From contig NZ_JAENHP010000015.1 in NCBI RefSeq assembly GCF_016834655.1, forward strand, positions 181,777-245,776: DNA of 64,000 bases. The letters run 5' to 3'. Of this stretch, positions 16,988-24,462 are shown one piece after another (position 1 is the stretch's first letter; each line of letters opens with the position of its first letter). The translations under genes were made by a program, and so were the position numbers. The stretch is from Paractinoplanes ovalisporus (GTDB taxonomy: Bacteria > Actinomycetota > Actinomycetes > Mycobacteriales > Micromonosporaceae). The notes beneath the pieces are model-generated. The model did no database searches. It saw only the letters and a program-made list of their open reading frames with translations, and was not told where the DNA came from.

Positions 16988-17793
16988 GCGAGCACCCTCC
17001 TGGCGGTGAGGCGGACGGCGGTGTCGGCGCAGTAGCCGAAGACGCCGTAGATGACGAGGCCGACCACGATGACGTCGGTCTGGCCGTACTGCTCGGCCAG
17101 CGTGATCATGTGACCGATGCCGGCGGTGGCGTTGTACTGCTCGACCACGACCAGCCCGAGCAGCGACGAGGTGACCGCGAACCGCATGCCGAGCAGGAAC
17201 CCGGGCAGGGCGCCGGGCAGCACGATGTGCCGGACGAACTCGCCGCGCCCGATGCCGATGGTCTCGGCCAGTTCGGCGTACCTGCCGTCGATGCCGCGCA
17301 GCCCGTTGTGCGTGTGCACATAGATCGGGACCAGGCTGATCAGGGCGATGGTCACGATCTTCATCTCCTGGCCGATGCCGAACCAGGCGATGAACAGCGG
17401 TATCAGCGCGAGCGTGGGCACCGACCGCTTGATCTGGATGGGCCCGTCGATCAGCGATTCGCCGGCCCGGGAGAGCCCCGAGACCACAGCCAGCACGCCG
17501 CCTGCGACCACCCCGAAGGCCAGCCCGGAGGCGGCCCGGGCCAGCGACGACAGGACGTTGCCGAGCAGGTCGTGGTTGACCCACTGGTCCTGGAAGGCGA
17601 TGACCACGTCCCACGGCGCGGTCAGGATGGCCGGCTTGATGAGACCGGTGGCCGAGCCGGCTGACCAGAGCGCCAGCACAACCGCCGGGCCGATCCAGAA
17701 GGCGCCCCGGAAGCGGCGGCCCGGGCCGAGCCGGCGGCGTACGACCCGTTCGTCGCCCTCGAAGGCCGGGGCCGGGGCCTCGATGACGGTCAT
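16963..17793 (-). CDS. ABC transporter permease, sulfonate/nitrate type (SsuC-like)
   Basis: A 276-residue inner-membrane permease with about six transmembrane helices after a charged cytoplasmic tail (residues 1-28). The cytoplasmic docking loop appears around YAELAETIGIGRGEFVRHIVLPGALP, matching the EAA-type loop of SsuC/TauC. It overlaps the ATPase gene by 25 nt and its start overlaps the binding-protein stop by 4 nt, so the three transporter genes are coupled. Confidence 0.92.
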   Translation of the reverse strand: MTVIEAPAPAFEGDERVVRRRLGPGRRFRGAFWIGPAVVLALWSAGSATGLIKPAILTAPWDVVIAFQDQWVNHDLLGNVLSSLARAASGLAFGVVAGGVLAVVSGLSRAGESLIDGPIQIKRSVPTLALIPLFIAWFGIGQEMKIVTIALISLVPIYVHTHNGLRGIDGRYAELAETIGIGRGEFVRHIVLPGALPGFLLGMRFAVTSSLLGLVVVEQYNATAGIGHMITLAEQYGQTDVIVVGLVIYGVFGYCADTAVRLTARRVLAWRQTLEG

Positions 17794-18833
17794 GCGGCAT
17801 CACCGCTGACCACCTGCGAGCCGACGGCGTCGGCCTCGACCTTCTCGAAGCGCCGGTCGACCAGCGTGCTCACGTCGAGCTTTTCCTGCTTCTGCTCGGT
17901 GGCGAGCAGGTCGGCGGTGGCCTGGAGGCGGGCGATGGCGTTGTCCCACGTGGCCGGGATGCCCTTGACGCCGTCGCTGGCGATGACATCCTTGGCGTCC
18001 TCGGGCCCGAGCCCCTGCACCTTCTGCAGATACGCCTTCGAATACCCGTCGGGGTTCTCGTTCTGCCAGAGCAGCGCCCGCGCCCGCAGCCCGACGTAGA
18101 CCTTCAGCGCCGCCGCCTTCTCCGCGTCCTGCACCGAGGAGGTGAGGCAGTAGAGGGTGGACGCGTCGTCGCGGATGCCGGTGAGGATCGCGGTCGCGCC
18201 CGGGTATTTCGCCTTGTAGATCTTCGCGTTGGCCGCCCCGATCGGGGCCACGTCGACGGCCTTGCTGCCCAGAGCGGTCACGTACGAATCACCGGTGCTG
18301 GTCAGCTCGACCAGTGTCACGTCCTTCTGGCTCAGGCCGGCCTTCTGCAGCACCCGCAGCACAAGCGCGCCCTGGGCCTGGCCGGCGCTGTAGGCGATCT
18401 TCTTGCCGCGCAGGTCGGCCAGGGACGTCACGGCGACGCCGGGCGCGACCCCGAGCTGATAGATGGGATGGGTCAGCGGGTCGACGGTGACCGACTGGAA
18501 CACGATCCTGGTCGAGGTGCCGGTCCACGCGGCGAACAGCGACGGGATGTCGGCGACGGCGCTGCAGTCGAGTTTGTCGGCGCGGAAGGCCTGGATGCTC
18601 TGCGGGCCGCCGCTGATGTTGGCCCACTCGACCTCGACCCCGGCCTCGCTCAGCTCCTTGTCCAGGCCCGAGGCGCCGAGGACGGCCTGGATCGCCGGGT
18701 CGCCGATCCGGATCTCGGTGCCGCTGGGAACCTTCTCGGGCAGGGCGGCCGTCAGCTCCAGGGTGGCGCCGCCGTCGTCGCTCGCGCACCCGGCCAACAG
18801 CACCGCGGTCAGCAGGAATGACAGTCTCCTCAC
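17790..18833 (-). CDS. sulfonate-type ABC substrate-binding lipoprotein (SsuA-like)
   Basis: A 347-residue lipoprotein: signal peptide with lipobox LAGC and lipidated Cys16, then an NMT1/SsuA-like fold. Typical segments are IRIGDPAIQAVLG, FRADKLDCSAVADIPSLFA, LADLRGKKIAYSAGQAQGALVLRVL and TSTGDSYVTALGSKAVDVAPIG. It captures an aliphatic or aromatic sulfonate or a related organosulfur compound outside the membrane. GTG at 18833 starts the signal peptide. A promoter-like pair lies upstream at 18881-18908. It is the first gene of a five-gene operon ending in two flavin monooxygenases. Confidence 0.88.
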   Translation of the reverse strand: MRRLSFLLTAVLLAGCASDDGGATLELTAALPEKVPSGTEIRIGDPAIQAVLGASGLDKELSEAGVEVEWANISGGPQSIQAFRADKLDCSAVADIPSLFAAWTGTSTRIVFQSVTVDPLTHPIYQLGVAPGVAVTSLADLRGKKIAYSAGQAQGALVLRVLQKAGLSQKDVTLVELTSTGDSYVTALGSKAVDVAPIGAANAKIYKAKYPGATAILTGIRDDASTLYCLTSSVQDAEKAAALKVYVGLRARALLWQNENPDGYSKAYLQKVQGLGPEDAKDVIASDGVKGIPATWDNAIARLQATADLLATEQKQEKLDVSTLVDRRFEKVEADAVGSQVVSGDAA

Positions 18834-18880
18834 AAGGGGGCTCCGTTCAGGCGGAAGTCGGGGGGCGCGCGCTTCAATTC

Positions 18881-18908
18881 ATACTATGCAGCTAGGAGAA
18901 GAAGGCAA
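18881..18908 (-). promoter_or_regulatory. predicted promoter of the organosulfur operon
   Basis: On the minus strand TTGCCT (18908-18903) and TAGTAT (18886-18881) are 16 nt apart, in an AT-rich patch that stands out from the surrounding GC-rich DNA, 48-75 nt before the binding-protein start. Confidence 0.4.
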
Positions 18909-18925
18909 CTAAACGCCGGACTGAA

Positions 18926-20059
18926 TTAACTCAGCGGCCGCGCGTAGACCTGATCGAGCGCGACCGCCCCACCGGCGACGGCCAGGACAGTGGCCGGGAA
19001 GCTGGTCGCCCGGACCACTTCGGGCACGTCGGCGCCCGCGGTCGACCAGGCCGCGACCTCGGCCCGCAGCACCTCGAGACAGGCCGGGATGCGGTTCGCG
19101 CCCGCCTCGGCCACCACCAGCACCTCGGGGTCGAACAGGTCGAGCAGCAGCGCGGCGGCCCGCCCGACCAGGCGGGCCCGCTCCTCGAACAGGGCCAGGG
19201 CGCGGGCGTCGCCGTTCTGGGCCGCGGCCACCATGGACAGCAGGTCGGTCGCCCCGCCCCGGCACACCAGCGTCTGCTCGGAGACTGCCGCTTGCAGGCA
19301 ACCGGTCCGGCCGCAGGAGCAGCGCTCGGCGCAGCCCTCGACGCTCAGGTGAGCCACGGCGCCGGCGGCCGAACGGGGGCCCTGATGCACCACGCCACCG
19401 GTCGCGAAGGCCACGTCGACCACGTTGCCGACGAACAGGTGCACGGCGCTCTGGCGGGCCCGTCCGGCGACCGCACCGAAGAGTTGCTCGGCACGCAGCA
19501 GGGCGCGGGAGTTGCTGTCGACCCGTACGGGAAGGCCTGTCTCGGCCGTCAGCGTCGCGCCCACCGGCACGTCGCGCCAGCCCAGGGCCGGGTGTTCGAC
19601 CACCGTGCCGGTGACCGCGTCGACCCAGCCGCCGGTCGCCACCCCGACCCCCAGGATCCGGCGCTTCCCGCGCTTCTCCCGCAGCGTCCGGATCCGCTCG
19701 GCCAGGGATGCCAGCACGCTTGCCGGATCCCGCCCGTCGTGCGGCGTGCGGTGCTGGGCGATGACCTGACCGCGCAGGTCGAGCAGGGCGACCGTGGCGT
19801 GCGGGACCGCAATGTGGGCCCCGACCACCGCGACCGCTTCGGGGTTGATGTCGAGCGGCACGTGCGGACGGCCGATCCCCGGAGGGCCGGCCGCCTCGGG
19901 CGCCTCCCGGATCAGCTCACGGTCGAGCAGCGAGGCCGCGACGCCGCTGATCGATGCCGCGGACAACCGGGTCGCCCGCGCCACCGAACTGCGGGGAACC
20001 GGCCCGTGGTCGAGAACGGCGCGCAGCACCGCACCCGCCGAGTCGCTGTGCCGGGTCAT
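18926..20059 (-). CDS. ROK-family transcriptional regulator
   Basis: A 377-residue ROK protein of the NagC/XylR type. An N-terminal winged helix (RSSVARATRLSAASISGVAASLL) precedes a ROK sugar-kinase-like domain with the zinc-binding motif CSCGRTGCLQ in the middle. The ATP-binding start of the domain (VVGAHIAVPHATVALLD) lacks the DxGxT seen in ROK kinases, so a regulatory rather than catalytic role is likely. It lies on the same strand upstream of the sulfonate-type operon, about 90 nt before its first gene. Its ligand is unknown; a sugar would be usual for ROK proteins, and pairing with an organosulfur locus would be unusual. Confidence 0.85.
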   Translation of the reverse strand: MTRHSDSAGAVLRAVLDHGPVPRSSVARATRLSAASISGVAASLLDRELIREAPEAAGPPGIGRPHVPLDINPEAVAVVGAHIAVPHATVALLDLRGQVIAQHRTPHDGRDPASVLASLAERIRTLREKRGKRRILGVGVATGGWVDAVTGTVVEHPALGWRDVPVGATLTAETGLPVRVDSNSRALLRAEQLFGAVAGRARQSAVHLFVGNVVDVAFATGGVVHQGPRSAAGAVAHLSVEGCAERCSCGRTGCLQAAVSEQTLVCRGGATDLLSMVAAAQNGDARALALFEERARLVGRAAALLLDLFDPEVLVVAEAGANRIPACLEVLRAEVAAWSTAGADVPEVVRATSFPATVLAVAGGAVALDQVYARPLS

Positions 20060-20316
20060 CTCCGCACGCTAGCCCGCCGCCGGCCGCCGGGTCGCGCCTC
20101 GTGACGGGACGTTTCAGGGTCGGTAACAGTCGGCCCGCGGTGTCGCCGGGGCATGGGTGCGACTCGGGACCGCTCTCGCTCACGGCCTTCTCCGCCCGGC
20201 ACGCCGCGGGCCGGGAAATATGCCGTTTGCTCTATCCCGGCCCCGCCGGCGGCGTAGTTAGCTGGCAGCCGGGCACGGCCGGCCCGCTTACCGACCGGAC
20301 GACGAAAGAGGAATTT

Positions 20317-20862
20317 GTGACACGCACCAGGATGGTGGGCTTGGGCGCGGTCGTGGCCGTGGCGGCCGTGGCCGGATGCTCCGGCGGAGACGCCCCGGAA
20401 TCCGTTGCGGGCGCCGCTGATCCGGTCGCCGCCGCCCAGGCCGCGAGCCAGGGCAGCGGCGCCAAGGTGTGCGCGCTGCTCAAGACGTCCGAAGTGGAGG
20501 CGGTCTTCGGGACGACCGTCAAGACGCCCGAGCCGACCGACGGACCGATCGTCGCGAACTGCGGGTTCAAGGCCGACGGCGCCGGGTTTCATCTGGTCGC
20601 CACGGTCTCGGCCTACCAGGACAAGACCCAGGGGCAGTTCGACGAGCAGAAGGCCTACCAGGAAGGGAACGAGCCGGTGAGCGGGCTCGGCGACGAGGCG
20701 TACGCGGTGACCTCCGGGCACGAGACGATCGTGTCGTTCCGGCAGGGCGACCGGATCGGCGAGATCGCGAAGGTCTACACCGGCTCGCGCGACGAGGCGA
20801 AGACCGCCGAGGACACCGAGACGATGATCGGGCTGGCCCGCCAGATGTCCGCCCGTCTTTGA
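20317..20862 (+). CDS. putative lipoprotein, DUF3558-like
   Basis: A 181-residue exported lipoprotein. GTG at 20317 follows AAAGAGGAA closely and starts a signal peptide ending in VAGC with lipidated Cys21. A low-complexity linker leads to a small domain with two cysteines (VCALLK and ANCGF), a pattern seen in DUF3558-type actinobacterial lipoproteins (CALL-x-x-xEV near the start). Secreted small alpha/beta domain proteins of this kind have no firmly known function. It is monocistronic or co-transcribed with the LuxR gene 51 nt downstream. Confidence 0.75.
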   Translation: MTRTRMVGLGAVVAVAAVAGCSGGDAPESVAGAADPVAAAQAASQGSGAKVCALLKTSEVEAVFGTTVKTPEPTDGPIVANCGFKADGAGFHLVATVSAYQDKTQGQFDEQKAYQEGNEPVSGLGDEAYAVTSGHETIVSFRQGDRIGEIAKVYTGSRDEAKTAEDTETMIGLARQMSARL

Positions 20863-20913
20863 TCGCCTTCGATACCCTCGCCCCGGCGACGGGTTGCGGA
20901 GGGTGGCGGTCGG

Positions 20914-23817
20914 GTGCGGGCCATGGTCGGCCGGGAGAACGAGTGGCGGACGGCGATCGGGGCGGTGGCGGCCGCGGCCCGCGCGCCGCAGGTGCTCGAG
21001 ATAGCGGGCGCGCCGGGGATCGGCAAGACGCGTCTGCTGGCCGAACTGGCCGCCCATGCCCGCACCCGGGGCCACCGTACGCTGGCCGGCCGCGCCAGCG
21101 AGTACGAGCACGAGGTGCCGTTCGCGGTGCTGATCGGCGCGCTCGACGACTTCGTCCGCACCCACGCCGAACGGCTGCGGGACCGGCTCGGCGACGAGGA
21201 CACCGAGCGGCTCGGCGAGATCCTGGACGGATTGCGGGCCGGCCCGGGGCGGGCCGCGGATGACAGTGCGGTCGCCCGCCATCGCACGCTGCGGGCACTG
21301 CGCCGGCTGCTCGAGGTGGCGGCCGAACCGGACGGGCTGGTGCTGATCCTCGACGACGTGCACTGGGGTGACCCGGCCACCATCGACCTCGTCGACTACC
21401 TGGTGCGCCACCCGCCGGCCGGCCCGGTCGTGCTGGCGCTGGCCTACCGCCCGGCCCAGGCGCCCGACCGGCTGGCCGCTGCGCTCACCGCCGGTCCGGC
21501 CGGGGCCGCGCATCACCGGATGACGTTGACGCCACTGGAGGAGGGGGAGGTGGGGCGTCTGCTCGGGCCGGACGCCGACCCCCGCGAGACCCGTCAGTTG
21601 TTCCGGCTCAGCGGTGGCAACCCGCTCTACGTCGACGCGCTGCTGCGCTGCGGCATCGCGGCCGCGGGTGGTGCCCGTACGCCGGACGACCTGGACCCGG
21701 CCCTGGCCGCGTTGCCGCCCGAGGTGCGGGCCGCCCTCGGCGCCGAACTCGCGATGCTGGGCCCGGACAGCCGCCTGGTCGCGGCGGCCGCGGCCGTCGG
21801 CGGCGACGAGTGCGAGCCGCCGCTGATCGCCGAGATCGCCGAGCTGCCGCCGGGCGCGGTGCTGCGGTGCGTCGACGAACTGGTGGCCCGCGACGTGCTC
21901 CAGGTGGTCGCCGGAACCGGTCGGCTGCGCTTCCGGCACCCGCTGATCCGGCACGTGGTCTACGCCTCGGCCGCGGCCGGGTGGCGGCTCGCCGCGCACG
22001 CCCGCGCCGCCGCCTGCCTGGAACGGGTGGGGGCGCCCCCACGGGCCCGCGCGCACCAGGTGGCCCGCTCGGCCGCGATCGGTGACGTGGGCGCGGCGCT
22101 CACGCTGATCGAGGCGGCCCGTTCGGTCGGCGCGCAGGCCCCGGCGACAGCGGCCGAGTGGATGCAGACCGCGCTGCGGCTGCTGCCCAACCTCCCCCGC
22201 ACCGGCCTGTCCAGCCGCGACCGCACCAGCCCCTCCTCGCGTGACCTCGCCGGGGACCGCCCTCTCTCGCGTGACCTCGCCAGGGACGGCCTTCCCTCCC
22301 GTGACCTCGCCGGGGGCGGCCTTCCCTCCCGGGCGGAGCTCGTCGGCTATCTCGCGGATCGGCAGGCCGCCGCCGGGCGGCTGGCCGACGCCCGGGCCAG
22401 CATGGGCCTCGTCCTGGACGAGCTGATCGGATCCGGGCACCCGGAACGGGCGGCCGCGGTCGCCTACACCGGGGCGCTGCTGCGGCTGCTCGACCGGCAC
22501 GAGGAGGCGCAGGCCCTGCTCGCGGCCGAACTCGACCGGATGCCCGGCGCCGAACAGGCCGACGCCCTGCTGCTGCAACTGGCGACCTACGCGCTGATGC
22601 GCGGGCAGCTGGGTGAGGCCGGGCGCCGGCTCGCACAGGTCGAAGCGCTCGTGCCGGGAACGGCCTCGGCCGCGATCGCCGGGGCGATGCGCGGCATGAC
22701 CGGCGACGGGGCGGTACTGTCCCGGACGGCGCTGATCGACACGCTCTCCGACGCCGAGATCGCCGACCGGCTCGACGTCTTCGCCTGGCTCTGCTGGGCC
22801 GGGCTCTATGTCGACGGTCCGCAGGACTCGCTGCGCCGGCTGCACCGGTGCCGGCAGATCGCGGTCCGCACCGGGCACAGCTTCGTGCTGCCGTACCTGT
22901 TGGCGATGCAGGCCCTGATGCTGGCGCGGCTGGGCCGGATCGGCGACGCCATGCTCATCGCCGAGGAGGCCGTCGACCTGGCCCGGCTGACCGGGGCCGG
23001 CGAACCGCTGGCCCTGGCGCTGCTCACCCGCTGCTGGCTGCAACGCTGCGCCGGTGACTTCCCGGCCGCCATCGCCACCGGCGAGCAGGCCGTGGCGGCG
23101 GCCGCGACCGGCCGGGGCTGGCTGGCCACCGCGCGGGCGATGCTGGCCTTCGCCCGGATCGCGGCCGGTGAGCAGGAACGCGGCGCGGCCGAGCTGAGGG
23201 CCGCGGGTGGCGGCCCGGAGCTGCCCGCGCTCTATCCGCACAACCGGCTCATCGCCTGCACGGTGCTGGCCGAGGTCGCCGCCGGCCGGGGCGACGGTGA
23301 CGACGCCGCGCACTGGGCCGCGGTGGCCGGACGGGTCGCCGACCCGGGCCGCGGGGTGGGTGCCGGGCTGGTGCTGCTGGCCCGCGCGTACGCCACCGGC
23401 CACGACGACCCGGCCGCGGCCGCCCAGCTCGCCGAGCAGGCGGCCGGACGGCTCACCGAGGCCGAGCTGCTGCTGGTCGCCGGGCGGGCCTGGGTGGCGG
23501 CCGCGGGCCTGCACAAGCGGGCCGGTGCCGGTGACGCGGTGCGGCGTGCGCTCGACCGGGCCGAGACTGTCCTCGACGGTTCGGGCGCCGGTGACCTGGA
23601 AGCGAGCATCCGCCGCCTCCGCGAGAAGGAGACGGTCGCCCTGACTCCGCGCGAGGCCGAGATCGCCGCGCGGGTCGCCTCGGGACGCTCCAACGCCGAC
23701 ATCGCGGCCGAACTGCACCTCAGCATCCGTACGGTCGAGACCCACGTGTCCCGCATCTATCTCAAGCTCGGCGTGGCGACCCGGGCGGCCGCGGTGAGCC
23801 GTTTGGCGCGCGTCTGA
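20914..23817 (+). CDS. large LuxR-family (LAL) ATP-binding transcriptional regulator
   Basis: A 967-residue LAL-type regulator. GTG at 20914 starts directly before VGRENEW. Walker A is GAPGIGKTRLL and a Walker B-like strand LVLILDDVHWGDPA follows, marking an AAA/STAND ATPase. The middle is TPR-like helical repeats, and the last 60 residues are a LuxR HTH (LTPREAEIAARVASGRSNADIAAELHL begins it, split here by the hinge). Residues 442-471 contain three perfect-length copies of a 10-residue repeat. The 3' end including the stop codon is duplicated downstream. Such regulators often activate secondary-metabolism or sugar genes; the target here is not evident. Confidence 0.88.
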   Translation: MRAMVGRENEWRTAIGAVAAAARAPQVLEIAGAPGIGKTRLLAELAAHARTRGHRTLAGRASEYEHEVPFAVLIGALDDFVRTHAERLRDRLGDEDTERLGEILDGLRAGPGRAADDSAVARHRTLRALRRLLEVAAEPDGLVLILDDVHWGDPATIDLVDYLVRHPPAGPVVLALAYRPAQAPDRLAAALTAGPAGAAHHRMTLTPLEEGEVGRLLGPDADPRETRQLFRLSGGNPLYVDALLRCGIAAAGGARTPDDLDPALAALPPEVRAALGAELAMLGPDSRLVAAAAAVGGDECEPPLIAEIAELPPGAVLRCVDELVARDVLQVVAGTGRLRFRHPLIRHVVYASAAAGWRLAAHARAAACLERVGAPPRARAHQVARSAAIGDVGAALTLIEAARSVGAQAPATAAEWMQTALRLLPNLPRTGLSSRDRTSPSSRDLAGDRPLSRDLARDGLPSRDLAGGGLPSRAELVGYLADRQAAAGRLADARASMGLVLDELIGSGHPERAAAVAYTGALLRLLDRHEEAQALLAAELDRMPGAEQADALLLQLATYALMRGQLGEAGRRLAQVEALVPGTASAAIAGAMRGMTGDGAVLSRTALIDTLSDAEIADRLDVFAWLCWAGLYVDGPQDSLRRLHRCRQIAVRTGHSFVLPYLLAMQALMLARLGRIGDAMLIAEEAVDLARLTGAGEPLALALLTRCWLQRCAGDFPAAIATGEQAVAAAATGRGWLATARAMLAFARIAAGEQERGAAELRAAGGGPELPALYPHNRLIACTVLAEVAAGRGDGDDAAHWAAVAGRVADPGRGVGAGLVLLARAYATGHDDPAAAAQLAEQAAGRLTEAELLLVAGRAWVAAAGLHKRAGAGDAVRRALDRAETVLDGSGAGDLEASIRRLREKETVALTPREAEIAARVASGRSNADIAAELHLSIRTVETHVSRIYLKLGVATRAAAVSRLARV
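22237..22326 (+). repeat. three 30-bp tandem repeats inside the LAL regulator gene
   Basis: Units 22237-22266, 22267-22296 and 22297-22326 each encode SRDLA-x-x-x-x-x (SRDLAGDRPL, SRDLARDGLP, SRDLAGGGLP). All are in frame and lie in a linker between the ATPase and TPR-like regions, so copy number can vary without breaking the frame. Confidence 0.85.
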
Positions 23818-23942
23818 GAGCTCGCGGCGGCGACCCGGGCGGTCGCGGTGAGCCGATCGGCGCGCGTCTGAGAGCTCATGGCGGCGATCCGGACGGCCGC
23901 GTCTGAGAGCTCATGTCGGCGATCCGGACGGCCGCGTCTGAG
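23767..23942 (+). repeat. tandem duplications of the LAL gene 3' end
   Basis: The last 54 nt of the regulator region (23767-23820, with the TGA) are followed by a diverged 54-nt copy (23821-23874) and two 35-nt shortened copies (from 23875 and 23910). Each copy keeps GCGTCTGAG with the stop. The first copy is the actual gene end; the others are intergenic. Confidence 0.85.
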
Positions 23943-24060
23943 TCCGGTGCGGCCGCGTCCCAGCCCCTACGTGGGAAGGGTCCGTAAGCACCCGGATGTG
24001 CGGGTGAGCCGGGTGGGGCAGCCTGGTCCGGCGGTCGTGCGGCGCGGCCGGGCAGGGGGA

Positions 24061-24435
24061 ATGATGCACGGCGGCCTGGAGTTCGGGACGTGGCTTCTCG
24101 AGACCGGCGACGGCGGCTGGCTGGAGGCGATCGCTGCCCTGGCCGCGACCGGTGACACCGAGGGCGCCCGCCGGCAATTGACGCGGGCGCACCGGGCCTT
24201 CGCCGCCGAGCGGGACGTTCCCGGGATCGCCGCCCTCACCCCGCGCGAGACCGAGGTGGTGACGCTCCTGGCCGACGGGCTGACCAACAGGGAGATCGCC
24301 GCCCGGCTGTTCGTCGCCCCGGGCACGGTCTCGATACACGTCGGACGGGCGTACGCGAAATTGGGTGTCTCCCGCCGTGCCGCCGCCGCGGCCCGCCTGG
24401 CCGAGGCGGGACTTGTCCGAGCGGGCGCGCGGTGA
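24061..24435 (+). CDS. orphan LuxR-type HTH protein
   Basis: A protein of about 124 residues with a C-terminal LuxR helix-turn-helix (LTPRETEVVTLLADGLTNRE begins it; IAARLFVAPGTVSIHVGRAY completes it) and only about 60 residues before it (ETGDGGWLEAIAALAA...). AGGGGGA immediately upstream supports ATG 24061 or ATG 24064. The N-terminal part looks like the end of a helical repeat region, so it may be a remnant or minimised form of a LAL regulator like its upstream neighbour, from which it could have arisen by duplication. It may act alone as a small DNA-binding protein. Confidence 0.7.
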   Translation: MMHGGLEFGTWLLETGDGGWLEAIAALAATGDTEGARRQLTRAHRAFAAERDVPGIAALTPRETEVVTLLADGLTNREIAARLFVAPGTVSIHVGRAYAKLGVSRRAAAAARLAEAGLVRAGAR

Positions 24436-24462
24436 AGCGGCGGCGGTGGTAGAAGTGGACCG

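Noticed and set aside
20056..23745. Very long open frame on the minus strand opposite the LAL regulator
   Set aside because: It is a GC-rich shadow: Arg/Gly/Pro-rich, no motif, no ribosome-binding site, while the plus strand encodes a clear ATPase-LuxR protein.
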